From positions 62,001-126,000 of the forward strand of contig NZ_FNIA01000003.1 in assembly GCF_900103505.1 (NCBI RefSeq): a stretch of DNA of 64,000 nucleotides, in the 5' to 3' direction. The notes under the pieces were generated by a model. The model had not been told where the DNA came from. It saw only the letters and a list, made by a program, of their open reading frames with translations, and made no database searches. Source of the DNA: Haloarchaeobius iranensis (lineage in GTDB: Archaea > Halobacteriota > Halobacteria > Halobacteriales > Natrialbaceae). A program made the translations under genes and the position numbers. Shown here in pieces: positions 42,998 to 52,382 of this stretch (its first letter is position 1; each line of letters starts with the position of its first letter).

Positions 42998-45022
42998 TCA
43001 GAACAGGTTCCGCAGCCAAGCCGCCAGCCTGCCGAACGGCCCGCGTTCGGACTCGGCCTCGTCGTCCAGTCGCCCGACGATGACGTCGTCGTACTCGTCG
43101 TCGTGCTCGACGTCCGCGAGCGAGCTCTCGTCGGGGTCGGCGAGCAGGTCCGCGCCGACGGGGTCGTCCGGCGAGATGTCGGGCCGTTCGGCGGTGTCGG
43201 CGGCCCGCCCGCCGGTGGCCGACCCGTCGCGCTCGTCTGACGTGGCTGTCGACGAATGCGGAGCGACACTCCCGGCCAGCGGGCCCGCCGTGCTCGTCTC
43301 CTCGTCGCCGTCGACGTCCGGGATGTCGCTCTCGTCGACGCCGAGGTCGACCTCGTCGATGCTCGGTGACGCCTCCGGCTCGCCGTCGTCGAACGAGTCG
43401 TCCATCTCGCCGGGCGCTTCGGTCGCGGGCGGCGTGGGTTCTTCGGTGGTCGGCGTCTCGGCTTCGGTGGTCGGCGTCTCGGTCGCGCTGCCGGACGCGA
43501 GGTCAGCCAGCGCCTCGGCGTCCGCGCCGGTGTCGTCGTCGTCGTCCGCGATGGTCGCCGGCGCTTCGGCAGCAGGGTCCACCGTATCCACGTCGGCAGA
43601 CCGGGTGGCCGGCTCGTCGGGGACGGGTTCGTCGCCGGCCTCCGGCTCCTCGTCCCCGGCCTCGGTCGAACCGGGTGACCCGACCGGGGCGACCGCGTCC
43701 TGTTCGGGCGTGGTCAGCTCGTCGGGGTCGAGAACCGGCGTCTGGCCGTCCGCTGGCTCGCTGGGCGCGTCGACAACCTCCTCGTCGGTTTCGTCCTCGG
43801 CAGCGTCGGCAGTGTCCTGTTCGGCTGGCCCGTCCTCGACGGGTGCCGCATCGCCCGATTCCTGGTCGGTCGATTCCGCCTCGCCCGGTTCCGCCTCCAC
43901 GGAGTCGAGCACGTCGTCGGTCGCCATGCGTTCGGGGGCTGTCTCCCGGACCGGCGGGTTCGCCTCCTCGAGTCCGGCGAACACCTCGTCCAGCCCGTCC
44001 TCGACCACGGTCGTCTTGGGGCCGCCACCGACCAGTCCGGCGGAGCCGTCCGCCCCCGACTCGCGGTCGTCCTCGGGTTCCGCCGCGTTGCTCCGGGCGA
44101 CCGTCTGCTCGCCGCCGTCCTCGGCAGCCGAGCGCGTCGGCTCGTCGAGGTCCGACAGCAACGTCTCGACGTCGTCGTCGACGCGCTCGTTCGCCGAAGA
44201 TCCATCGCTCTGGTCGGCCCCCGCGTCGGCATCGATGGTCTCGAACACCTCGTCGATGCCCTCGCCGACGACGGTCTCCGGCCCGGCGTCCACGTCCATC
44301 TCGGTGTCCAGTGGCCGCGAGGAGCGATGCACCCGCGGGCCAGTCCCCATGGACTCCGCGAAGGCGTCCCCGGCGACGCCGGCCAGCTCGGACCCGCGGT
44401 CGTGCGCCTCGCGGTCGGCGGCAGCGGCGAAGTCGGCGGGCTGTTCCGCCCGCAGGAGGGGGCGGCGGAACACCCTGACGCGCTCGCCGTACCGCTCGCG
44501 GAGCGTCGCCAGGCGACCGGTCTCGACGCAGACGAACCGCCAGCGTCCGTCGCGGTCGGTCAGCAGCGCGAACGTCAGCCCGTCGAGCAGCTCGGCGACA
44601 GCGGCGGCGAGCGCGGGGTAGTTGTGCTGTCCGAGGTCGGACGGAGGATAGGTGAACCTGGACTCGCGGGGCTCCCCGTCGGGCGTCTCGGCGGTGATGG
44701 TTATGGGGTCCTCGCCCGAGAGGTCGACGCGCCAGCCGTGGGCGCGACATGCATCGTCGAGCTGGCGGGCCGGAGCGTGCGCCCAGTACTCGCGTTCGGC
44801 GTCGATACCGGCGGGACCGGTCGCGAGCGCGTCGTGCAGTCGCTCGTAGAGCGTGGACTCTTCGACGTGGTCGAACCGGTGGTCGAGGAACTCGGGGAGA
44901 GAGACCCCGTCCGGCAGCGACTCCTCGTCGTGGGCCGCCAGTATCTCGTCGTCCGAGCGGCCGAACTCGCGCAGGACGGCGACGTACTCGGTCAGCCGCT
45001 CGCGTCGGTCGCGGTCGGTCAT
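42998..45022 (-). CDS. Acidic protein, paralogue A of a four-gene cluster
   Basis: A 674-residue protein. Residues 1-~205 form a folded domain shared with the next two genes, with landmark RWRFVCVETGRLATLRERYGERV. The remaining ~450 residues are disordered, Asp/Glu/Ala/Pro-rich. Within the disorder two short motifs, GPETVVGEGIDEVFETID and GPKTTVVEDGLDEVFAGLE, stand out and recur in the paralogues. The chain ends with a hydrophobic/amphipathic tail GPFGRLAAWLRNLF that could attach to a membrane. No known family. Last gene of the cluster; convergent with sucD. Confidence 0.83.
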   Translation of the reverse strand: MTDRDRRERLTEYVAVLREFGRSDDEILAAHDEESLPDGVSLPEFLDHRFDHVEESTLYERLHDALATGPAGIDAEREYWAHAPARQLDDACRAHGWRVDLSGEDPITITAETPDGEPRESRFTYPPSDLGQHNYPALAAAVAELLDGLTFALLTDRDGRWRFVCVETGRLATLRERYGERVRVFRRPLLRAEQPADFAAAADREAHDRGSELAGVAGDAFAESMGTGPRVHRSSRPLDTEMDVDAGPETVVGEGIDEVFETIDADAGADQSDGSSANERVDDDVETLLSDLDEPTRSAAEDGGEQTVARSNAAEPEDDRESGADGSAGLVGGGPKTTVVEDGLDEVFAGLEEANPPVRETAPERMATDDVLDSVEAEPGEAESTDQESGDAAPVEDGPAEQDTADAAEDETDEEVVDAPSEPADGQTPVLDPDELTTPEQDAVAPVGSPGSTEAGDEEPEAGDEPVPDEPATRSADVDTVDPAAEAPATIADDDDDTGADAEALADLASGSATETPTTEAETPTTEEPTPPATEAPGEMDDSFDDGEPEASPSIDEVDLGVDESDIPDVDGDEETSTAGPLAGSVAPHSSTATSDERDGSATGGRAADTAERPDISPDDPVGADLLADPDESSLADVEHDDEYDDVIVGRLDDEAESERGPFGRLAAWLRNLF

Positions 45023-45098
45023 CCGTTAGATTACGGTTCGTAACTCACGGATATTAACGTTCGGTACGACCGGCCGACAGGAGTCGCACCGAGGCCGC

Positions 45099-46835
45099 TC
45101 AGAAGAGTCCCTTGATGGCGCCGACGATGCGTCCGACGAGGCCCGGCGAGTCGTCGCTCTCCGCCGTCGTTGCCTCCTCGTCCGTGGTCGAGTCCTCGGT
45201 CGCCGACGTGGGGTCGGCCGTCGCCGTCGGTTCGTCTCCGGTCGATTCGGCAGCCGTCGCCGTCGGTGGAGACGCCGGTTCGGTAGCCGTCGCCGTGGCG
45301 TCGGCTGGGTCCGGCTCCGCGGTCGCCTGCTCTGGCGTCGCCGCCTCGGTGCCGGACTCCGCTGGACCGGCTTGTGCATCCGCCGGCTGCTCGGGTGCCG
45401 CCGCTGGCTCGCCCCCGGCGGGCTCGCTCGTCGATTCCCCGGCAGCGTCCGGGGCCGAGTCGGCTGCCGGCTCCGCTGCCGTTTCGGCGTCTGGCGCAGG
45501 TTGTTCCGGCTCGACCGCGCCGGACACAGCGTCGGCTGGCCCCTCGTCCGCCGGTTCGTCGGCGGGCCCCGCCGCCGGGCCCGCCCCCGCGGGCTCCTCC
45601 GTCTCCCCACGTGCTGGTTCCGGCTCTGCGGTGACGAATCCGCCGTCGTCGTCCGCGTCGACGGAGCCACTCTCCGCCGTCGCGTGCTCGTCGGCCGCCG
45701 GCGTCGAATCAGCCCCCGCCGTTGGCTCCGGGGCTGTCGCAGGCTCGGGTTCGACAGCCGGTTCGGGCTCTACCTCCGTGGCGGGCTCCGGTTCCGCGGC
45801 GGGTTCTGGTTCCGGTTCCGTGGCAGGCTCCGGCTCCGGTTCCGCGGCGGGTTCGTCCGCTGGTCCGGTGGTGTCCGCCCCGATAAGGTCCTCGACGGTC
45901 TTGCCGGTGGACGCGATTTCGACGCTTCCGTCGCCGCCGGCGTTCGCATCCTCCTCGATGGTCGAGAAGATGTCCTCGAGCCCGGTCTCGACGGTCGGCT
46001 CGTCCGCGGTCGCCGTCGTATCGTCGGTGCCGGAGCCATCGAGGTCGACGTCGCTGAGGTCGGAACCACCGCTCCCGAGCCAGCCCTCGGTCGATTCGTC
46101 GACGCCGATTTCGCCGTCGCTGTCGCCGCCTGCCTCGCCCGACCCGACACCAGCGGCTGCCTCGACGGCGGCCTCCGTGACTGCCTGCCCCGAGCCGAAC
46201 TCGGCCGGGGTGTGCTCGTGGAGGAGCTGTTCGCCGAAGCACTCGATGCCGTCGCCGTAGTGCTCTTCGAGCGCGTCGAGACGGTCGGCCTCGAGCAGGA
46301 CGAACCGCCAGCGCTCGTCGGCCCAGTCCGACAGCATCACGAAGGTGAGCGGGACACCGTCGAGCAGTTCGCTCTGGACGGCTGCCACGAGTGCGGGATA
46401 GTTCTGCTCGCCGAGGGCGGTCTCCGGGTACTCGAAGGTGGTCGTCCGGACGTTCCCGTTCGGGTCCTCGAGCGCGATGCGGAACGGCTGGGAGGGTTCG
46501 GCCCCGGAGTCCAGCGGCTCACCGCTTCCGTCGAGGAAGTACATGGAGAACCCGAACGCGCCCATGACCGCGTTCAGCTGCTGAGGAACGACGCGGTTCG
46601 GGTAGTCACGCGGGGCGTCGATGCCGCGGGTCGCCGTAGCGAGCACACGATGTGTCTGGTCGTATAGATCCCTGGGTGTCGGCTCCCCGTCCAACGACTC
46701 CAGTACGATTCGGCCCACCGACACGTCGTCGGGTGGGTCGGTGACACCGTACACCTCGCAGATATCCTCGTCGGAGAGGCCGCAGCGCCGGAGTACAGTG
46801 ACGTGGTGTGAAACAAGATCCTCGGGACTGCCCAT
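45099..46835 (-). CDS. Acidic protein, paralogue B
   Basis: A 578-residue protein. The N-terminal ~200 residues are homologous to those of paralogue A (TALGEQNYPALVAAVQSELLDG; RWRFVLLEADRLDALEEHYGDG). The disordered part carries ETGLEDIFSTIEED, related to the DEVF motif of A, and long Ala/Glu/Pro repeats (PEPATEPEPEP). The tail PGLVGRIVGAIKGLF is again an amphipathic helix. The gene follows paralogue C by 88 bp. A role in tethering or scaffolding at the membrane is inferred only from architecture. Confidence 0.82.
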   Translation of the reverse strand: MGSPEDLVSHHVTVLRRCGLSDEDICEVYGVTDPPDDVSVGRIVLESLDGEPTPRDLYDQTHRVLATATRGIDAPRDYPNRVVPQQLNAVMGAFGFSMYFLDGSGEPLDSGAEPSQPFRIALEDPNGNVRTTTFEYPETALGEQNYPALVAAVQSELLDGVPLTFVMLSDWADERWRFVLLEADRLDALEEHYGDGIECFGEQLLHEHTPAEFGSGQAVTEAAVEAAAGVGSGEAGGDSDGEIGVDESTEGWLGSGGSDLSDVDLDGSGTDDTTATADEPTVETGLEDIFSTIEEDANAGGDGSVEIASTGKTVEDLIGADTTGPADEPAAEPEPEPATEPEPEPAAEPEPATEVEPEPAVEPEPATAPEPTAGADSTPAADEHATAESGSVDADDDGGFVTAEPEPARGETEEPAGAGPAAGPADEPADEGPADAVSGAVEPEQPAPDAETAAEPAADSAPDAAGESTSEPAGGEPAAAPEQPADAQAGPAESGTEAATPEQATAEPDPADATATATEPASPPTATAAESTGDEPTATADPTSATEDSTTDEEATTAESDDSPGLVGRIVGAIKGLF

Positions 46836-46923
46836 GCCACAAGTGACTAGTCAACCGTTCTTAGGCGTGTCGGCCAACCGGCCGGTCAGCAGGCCGACAG
46901 ATAGTTACAACGAAATCACATTT

Positions 46924-47964
46924 TCAGCTGTCCGGTCCGTCGTCCGGGCCGTCCGCCACCTCGCCCGGGGCGGCGATGGGCTCCTCGTCGACCTCGCCGC
47001 GGGCAACGATAGGCTCCTCGTCGACCTCGCCGCGAGCCACGATGGGCGGCTCGTCCAGCGCCGGGCCGGCGGGCTCGCCCGGCGGTGCGTCCAGCGCTGG
47101 CCTATCCGCGGGGGCATCGAGTGCATTGGTCGGGGAAGCGTCGACGGCGACCTCGACGTGCCCCGGCGCGACGATGGGGTCCTCCGCCACGTCGCCACGG
47201 GCCACGATGGGCTCCTCGTCGACCTCGCCGGGTGCGGCTACCGGCGGCTCGTCGAGCGGTGGCCCCGCCGGCTCCGACGGTGGCGCGTCGAGCGCGCGCC
47301 GCGCCGTCGCCCCGTCCAGCGGCGACGGCTCCTCGGCGTCGGCTGCCGCTCGCTCGATGGCGTCGAGCACCTCGTCGACGCTCCGGTCTGCGACCACGCG
47401 CTTCGGGCCCCCGCCCGGTGGCGAGAGCTCGGTCCCACTGTCCCGGTAGATCGGTGGCAGGTGGTCGGCGGGGTCGAGCGTCCGGTTGGCGGGCTGGTCG
47501 GCGTGGACGGTCGGCCGTCCCTCCAGCTCGACGTACTGGCCGAACTGCTCTGTGACGCCGGCCAGTCGACGAGCCTCGACGACGACGAACCGCCACCGGT
47601 CGTCGTCCGCGAGCCTGACGACCCGGTAGCTGCCGTCGAGTACGGCGCGTTCGACCGCGGCGAGGCGCTCGAACAGGCTCCCCTCCGCGTCCTCGATTGC
47701 GGCTGCGGCGTCGCTGCGTCCGAGGTCCCGAAGCACGGCACGGAGCGCTGCCGCCACGACCGCACCGTCGGCGTCACCGGGGCAGTCCACGCCGCGGTCG
47801 GAGCCGGCGAGTGTCGCCAGCAGTCGCGCGTGTCGGGCCTCGTGCGACGACAGCTCGAACAGCGTCTCGACCGGTCCCTCGGTGTCCTCGCCCAGGCGGA
47901 TCTCTCGCTCGCTCAACCCCAGCCCTCGACAGATCGCCACGTACCTGGATGCGTCACGGCTCAT
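46924..47964 (-). CDS. Acidic protein, paralogue C
   Basis: A 346-residue protein. The N-terminal domain has the same core landmark (RWRFVVVEARRLAGVTEQFG) but is more divergent. The motif GPKRVVADRSVDEVLDAIE is present at residues ~186-204. The C-terminal part is a set of near-identical repeats (VDEEPIVARGE, 11 residues, with the variants AEDPIVAPGH and VDEEPIAAPGE). It has no obvious tail helix, unlike A, B and D. Confidence 0.8.
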   Translation of the reverse strand: MSRDASRYVAICRGLGLSEREIRLGEDTEGPVETLFELSSHEARHARLLATLAGSDRGVDCPGDADGAVVAAALRAVLRDLGRSDAAAAIEDAEGSLFERLAAVERAVLDGSYRVVRLADDDRWRFVVVEARRLAGVTEQFGQYVELEGRPTVHADQPANRTLDPADHLPPIYRDSGTELSPPGGGPKRVVADRSVDEVLDAIERAAADAEEPSPLDGATARRALDAPPSEPAGPPLDEPPVAAPGEVDEEPIVARGDVAEDPIVAPGHVEVAVDASPTNALDAPADRPALDAPPGEPAGPALDEPPIVARGEVDEEPIVARGEVDEEPIAAPGEVADGPDDGPDS

Positions 47965-47994
47965 GGGATACTGTCACACACGATCCTCGGGGGG

Positions 47995-47999
47995 AAAAA
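47995..47999 (-). terminator. Poly-T tract after paralogue D
   Basis: A run of five T on the coding strand, 17 bp beyond the stop codon at 48016 and followed by a C run. It may terminate transcription, although the next gene on the same strand starts only 31 bp farther. Confidence 0.3.
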
Positions 48000-48015
48000 G
48001 GTAGTCCCGGCCGCC

Positions 48016-49065
48016 TCAGCTGGACAGAATCGACCGGATCTTGCTCGCGATACCGCCGCCGTCACCGTCGGCCTCGTCGTCTTCAGTCCCGGCCTCGTCG
48101 CCGTCAGTCTCGCCGTCGGCCTCGTCGCCGTCAGTCTCGCCGTCGGCCTCGTCGTCTTCAGTCCCGGCCTCGTCGCCGTCAGTCTCGCCGTCGGCCTCGT
48201 CGTCTTCAGTCCCGGCCTCGTCGCCATCAGTCTCGGCGTCGGACTCCGCAGGCGGGGACGGTTCAGGTTCCGTCGTCTCGTCGTCCTCGGAGGACACGGT
48301 CGCGTCGTCGAACGTCGCCGAGAGCGTCGCGCCGCTGTCGATTTCGGGGGCGTCGGCCTCGGACGTCTCCGTGTCCGCCGGAGCCGCCTCCGTCGCGGGG
48401 TCGGTGGTGCTCGATTTGTCGGCCTCGTCCGCCGTCGCCTGACCCGTGTCGTCCCAGGGGGGAGACTCCGACGACGACGCTTCGTCGTCCGGTTCGAAGG
48501 AGAAGCCGTCCTCGTCCAGCTCCGAGTCGGTCGAATCGGGTGCATCGGCCGCCGTGGCCTCGGGGCGCTCGGCCGCCGCGTCGGAGTCCGACCGCGGCGC
48601 ATCGTCGGTGGCTCCGGTGTCGTCCGCGGACGACCCCTCGTCCGCCTCGGTCTGGACCCAGAGGAAGCCGTCCTCCTCCTCCCGCTCGGGTAGCAGGAGC
48701 GTGTCGAACAGCTCGTCGTCGGCGGCGATGGCGTCGTCCACCTCGTCGACGTGCTCGACCTCCTCGTCGGCGCTGGCGATTATCTCCTCCGGAGATTCGT
48801 CGCTGAGCTCTTCGAACGGGTCCGCTTCGTCCGCCGTGTCGTCTTCATCCGCCGACACCTCCGCGCTGAGCTGCTCGAACAGCTCGCCTGCGGTCGTGTC
48901 CTCGATCTCGTCGCGATCGCCCGTGCCCTCGGGCGTCGCTCTCTCGTCGGACGGGTCGTCTTCGCGGCCCCCGTCGCCTGAGGACGCGAAGAGATCGTCG
49001 ATGTCGAGGTCGGCCTCGTCACCACCCATGCGAGACGACCCCGAGCCCATCGTACTGTCGGTCAT
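48016..49065 (-). CDS. Acidic repeat protein, member D of the cluster
   Basis: A 349-residue protein, almost entirely acidic. The start MTDSTMGSG is chosen; a 20-codon upstream extension is hydrophobic/basic and unlikely. Short motifs DLDIDDLFASS, AGELFEQLSAEV and DPFEELSDES in the first 100 residues resemble the DEVF-type motif of A-C. A repeat block near the C-terminus has three 16-residue units (ETDGDEAGTEDDEADG) plus a short one. The tail GGGIASKIRSILSS is an amphipathic helix. It is the first gene of the presumed four-gene transcript, next to an AT-rich region (49080-49140) that probably holds the promoter. Confidence 0.8.
   Translation of the reverse strand: MTDSTMGSGSSRMGGDEADLDIDDLFASSGDGGREDDPSDERATPEGTGDRDEIEDTTAGELFEQLSAEVSADEDDTADEADPFEELSDESPEEIIASADEEVEHVDEVDDAIAADDELFDTLLLPEREEEDGFLWVQTEADEGSSADDTGATDDAPRSDSDAAAERPEATAADAPDSTDSELDEDGFSFEPDDEASSSESPPWDDTGQATADEADKSSTTDPATEAAPADTETSEADAPEIDSGATLSATFDDATVSSEDDETTEPEPSPPAESDAETDGDEAGTEDDEADGETDGDEAGTEDDEADGETDGDEADGETDGDEAGTEDDEADGDGGGIASKIRSILSS
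48077..48238 (-). repeat. Tandem repeats in acidic protein D
   Basis: Near-identical 48-bp units and one shorter unit encoding ETDGDEAGTEDDEADG. They are practically identical in DNA, suggesting recent expansion or gene conversion. Confidence 0.75.
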
Positions 49066-49209
49066 CGGGAGATGTAGAAACCTCGGACTCCACACAATTA
49101 AATTTTTGCTATACCTCCAGGCCAATTTGAAAAGTTAAATTGGAGGCTTGATTCTCCAAACCGCCCCGTGTCAGCAGCTGTTAAACCGACGGGAACTGAA
49201 GCACGACCT

Positions 49210-50196
49210 ATGCGTTTCGGCGTACTTTCGACGGCGAACATCGGACGGAAGGCAGTGATTCCGGGAATCAGGACCGCTGGTCACGAGGTGACAGCCATCG
49301 CCTCCCGCGCTGCGGACCGGGCGGCCGGAGTCGCGGCCGACCTGGACATCGACCGCTCGTACGGCTCCTACCGGGAACTGCTCGGCGACGAGGCGCTCGA
49401 CGCCGTCTACGTCCCGCTCCCGAACGCCCATCACGACGCGTGGACGCGGGCGGCGGCCGACGCGGGACTCGACGTGCTCTGCGAGAAGCCACTGGCGGTC
49501 GACGCCGACGAGGCCCGGGCACTCGGTGACTACTGCGACGACGCCGGCATCACGCTGATGGAGGCGTTCATGTACCGCTACCACCCGAAGACGGAGCGCG
49601 CCGCGGCCATCGTCGCCGACGAGCTCGAGGACGTCCGCGGCGCGTTCGCGACCTTCCAGTTCCCGCTGCGCGGTCGCCCGGACGACATCCGGCTCGACCC
49701 CGACCTCGCCGGCGGCGCGCTGATGGACGTCGGCTGCTACGCCGTCAGCGTGCTCCGGACGCTGCTCGGCGAACCCGACAGGGTCCGGGCTCGAACGCTC
49801 GACACCCGGGACTGCGGTGTCGACACGCACCTCGCCGGCACGTTCGAGTACGAGGGTGCGACCGCACAGCTCTCCTGCAGCTTCGACACCCACGCCGAGC
49901 AGCGCTACCGCGTCGAGGCCGAGAACGGCTGGCTCGAGGTCGACGGCGCGTTCAACCCCGGCGACGCCGGCGAGCCACAGTCCATCACCTACCAGGTCGA
50001 CGGCCGGCAGGTCACCGAGACGTTCGACCCGGTGGACCAGTACGCCGAGCAGGTTCGCCACTTCGTCGACTGCGTCGAATCCGGCCGCCGACCCCGGACC
50101 GACGCCGACGAGGCTGTCGCCAACATGGCTGCCATCGACGCACTGTACGAGAGCGCAGACACCGGCGAGGCCGTCGACCTGGCGACCACTCAATAG
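49210..50196 (+). CDS. Gfo/Idh/MocA-family oxidoreductase
   Basis: A 328-residue NAD(P)-dependent dehydrogenase. The Rossmann motif is FGVLSTANIGRKAVIPGI (residues 3-20), and the cofactor/substrate motif CEKPLAVDADEA is at ~92-103. The catalytic region around LAGGALMDVGCYAVS (~175-190) is as in the D-xylose/glucose dehydrogenase branch. The sugar substrate is unknown. The start is at 49210. The HAD gene follows 23 bp later, so they may be cotranscribed. Confidence 0.9.
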   Translation: MRFGVLSTANIGRKAVIPGIRTAGHEVTAIASRAADRAAGVAADLDIDRSYGSYRELLGDEALDAVYVPLPNAHHDAWTRAAADAGLDVLCEKPLAVDADEARALGDYCDDAGITLMEAFMYRYHPKTERAAAIVADELEDVRGAFATFQFPLRGRPDDIRLDPDLAGGALMDVGCYAVSVLRTLLGEPDRVRARTLDTRDCGVDTHLAGTFEYEGATAQLSCSFDTHAEQRYRVEAENGWLEVDGAFNPGDAGEPQSITYQVDGRQVTETFDPVDQYAEQVRHFVDCVESGRRPRTDADEAVANMAAIDALYESADTGEAVDLATTQ

Positions 50197-50219
50197 CCTC
50201 CGGCCCCCAGGTCCGACCG

Positions 50220-51002
50220 ATGACCCGCTTCGACGGCGTCGTACTCGACGTCGACGGTACGGTGCTCCGCGGCGACCGAGCGCTCCCGGACGCCCCGTGG
50301 GCGGTCCGGTCGCTCCGGAACGCCGGTCTCGACCCGCTGTTCGTCACGAACAACCCGACGCGGACCGCCGGCGCGTACGCCGAGCGGCTCGTCGGGGCGG
50401 GCGTGGACGCGACCGCCGCACAGGTGCTGACCGCCGGCGAGGTGACGGCAGGCTATCTCCTCGACCGCCACCCCGATGCGTCGCTGTTCGTCGTCGGCGA
50501 GGACGGCCTCCGGGAGCAGTTTCGGGAGCGGGACCTCCGCTTGACCGCGGACCCGGACGCGGCCGACGTGGTCGTCGCCTCGGTCGACCGCGAGTTCCAC
50601 TACGACGACCTGCGGGACGCGCTCTGGGCGCTCTCCGGCGGTGACGTGCCACTCGTCGGCACCGACCCGGACCGGGTCGTGCCCGCCGCCGAGCGCGACG
50701 TGCCGGGGTCGGGTGCCATCGTCAACGCCGTCGCGGACGTCGCGGCGTGCGACCCGGAGGCCGTGCTGGGGAAACCACACCCCGCCACCCGGGCGACGGC
50801 GCTCGACCGCCTCGGCGTGCCTGCCGAGCGGTGCCTGGTCGTCGGCGACCGTCTCGACACCGACATCGCGTTCGGGGCCGACGCCGGGATGACGACCGTC
50901 CTCGTGCTCTCCGGGGTCACGGACCGCGCGGCGCTCGCACGGAGCGACGTGGAGCCGGACCACGTCGTCGAGTCGCTGGCGGCCGTCCCGGAACTGCTCT
51001 GA
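50220..51002 (+). CDS. HAD-superfamily phosphatase (NagD-like)
   Basis: A 260-residue type IIA HAD hydrolase. Motif I is LDVDGTVLRG (nucleophile Asp ~9), motif II FVTNNPT, motif III GKPHP, and motif IV GDRLDTDIAFGADAGM. The NagD/PGP branch includes nitrophenyl-, nucleotide- and phosphoglycolate phosphatases. It lies 96 bp upstream of form III RuBisCO on the same strand. A role in removing 2-phosphoglycolate or a phosphorylated sugar of that pathway is an inference. Confidence 0.9.
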   Translation: MTRFDGVVLDVDGTVLRGDRALPDAPWAVRSLRNAGLDPLFVTNNPTRTAGAYAERLVGAGVDATAAQVLTAGEVTAGYLLDRHPDASLFVVGEDGLREQFRERDLRLTADPDAADVVVASVDREFHYDDLRDALWALSGGDVPLVGTDPDRVVPAAERDVPGSGAIVNAVADVAACDPEAVLGKPHPATRATALDRLGVPAERCLVVGDRLDTDIAFGADAGMTTVLVLSGVTDRAALARSDVEPDHVVESLAAVPELL

Positions 51003-51098
51003 CGGCACGGGCGAGTGGAGGACCACCCCGCGTCAGTGTGCCAACTACCCACACATAGCAACTACCATATAGCTGGCCGGGAAACAGTTCGGAATCCG

Positions 51099-52367
51099 AT
51101 GACTGGAATCGAGTACGACGACTTCCTCGACCTCGACTACGAACCGACCGGGACGGACCTCGTCTGCGAGTTCTCCATCGCACCCGCCAGCGACATGTCG
51201 ATGGAGGCTGCCGCCTCGCGGGTCGCCTCCGAGTCCGCGAACGGGACGTGGGCCGCACTCCACGTCGACGAGGCCGAACTCACCGACCTCTCGGCGGTGG
51301 CCTGCGACATCCGCGAGAACGCCGGTCCCGGCGGCAACGTCACCGTCGCCTACCCGACCGACCTGTTCGAGGACGGCTCGATGGCCCAGATCCTCTCCTG
51401 CATCGCGGGCAACATCATGGGGATGAAAGCGGTCGACAGCATCCGGCTGGAGGACTGCAAGTGGCCGGAGACCCTCGTCGAGGGCTTCCCCGGGCCGCAG
51501 TTCGGGACTGCCGTGGCCCACGAGAAGCTGGACGCCGGCGACCGACCCGTCCTCGCGACCGTCCCGAAACCGAAGGTCGGGCTCTCGACGGACGCCCACG
51601 TCGACATCGCCGAGCAGGCCTGGCGCGGCGGCGTCGACCTGCTGAAGGACGACGAGAACCTCACCGACCAGTACTTCAACCCGTTCGAGGACCGAGTCGA
51701 GCGCTCGCTCTCGGTCGCCCGGGAGCTCACCGAGGAGACCGGCGAGAAGAAGGACTACCTCGTGAACATCACCGCCGAGACCGACGAGATGGTCCGCCGC
51801 GCCGAGTTCGTCGCCGACCAGGGCGGCGGCTTCATCATGGTCGACGTCGTCACCGCGGGCTGGTCTGCCGTCCAGACGGTACGGGATGTGGCAGAGAAAC
51901 ACGACCTCGCCATCCACGCCCACCGCGCGATGCACGCCGCCTTCGACCGGATGGACCACCACGGCGTCTCGATGCGCACGCTCGCACAGGTCGCCCGGCT
52001 CTGCGGCGTCGACCACATCCACACCGGCACCGCCGGTCTCGGCAAACTGGAGAACGAGGACACCCCCGGCATCAACGCCTGGCTGAAGTCCGACCTCTAC
52101 GGCACGACCGACGTGCTACCGGTCGCCTCCGGCGGGCTCCACCCGGGTGTCATCGACGCCCTCATCGACGCTCTCGGGACGGACATCGCCATCCAGGCCG
52201 GCGGCGGCATCCACGGCCACCCCGACGGTACCGAGGCCGGAGCCCGTGCGCTCCGACAGTCCGTCGAGGCGTCGATGCAGGGAGTCCCGCTGCGGGACCA
52301 CGCGGACGCCGGCAACCCGGAGCTGGCGGCCGCGCTCGACAAGTGGGGTGCGGAGACGCCGCGGTGA
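51099..52367 (+). CDS. rbcL: Form III RuBisCO large subunit
   Basis: A 422-residue RuBisCO. Active-site elements are intact: VPKPKVGLS (two Lys, ~157 and 159), the carbamylated Lys with metal ligands in LLKDDENLTD (Lys ~183, Asp 185, Glu 186), HAHRAMH (His/Arg), HTGTAGLGKLE (His, flexible-loop Lys) and GGLHPG. In haloarchaea form III works in the AMP/nucleoside pathway, turning ribulose-1,5-bisphosphate plus CO2 into two 3-phosphoglycerates. The other pathway enzymes are not in this window. The upstream region 51045-51075 is AT-rich. Confidence 0.96.
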   Translation: MTGIEYDDFLDLDYEPTGTDLVCEFSIAPASDMSMEAAASRVASESANGTWAALHVDEAELTDLSAVACDIRENAGPGGNVTVAYPTDLFEDGSMAQILSCIAGNIMGMKAVDSIRLEDCKWPETLVEGFPGPQFGTAVAHEKLDAGDRPVLATVPKPKVGLSTDAHVDIAEQAWRGGVDLLKDDENLTDQYFNPFEDRVERSLSVARELTEETGEKKDYLVNITAETDEMVRRAEFVADQGGGFIMVDVVTAGWSAVQTVRDVAEKHDLAIHAHRAMHAAFDRMDHHGVSMRTLAQVARLCGVDHIHTGTAGLGKLENEDTPGINAWLKSDLYGTTDVLPVASGGLHPGVIDALIDALGTDIAIQAGGGIHGHPDGTEAGARALRQSVEASMQGVPLRDHADAGNPELAAALDKWGAETPR

Positions 52368-52382
52368 GCTCTGGAGGTCGTT

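Noticed and set aside
42998-49065. Long plus-strand frames opposite the acidic proteins, rich in Ser or Arg
   Set aside because: Repetitive GC-rich coding DNA keeps opposite frames open; their protein sequences are low-complexity mirrors of the real genes.
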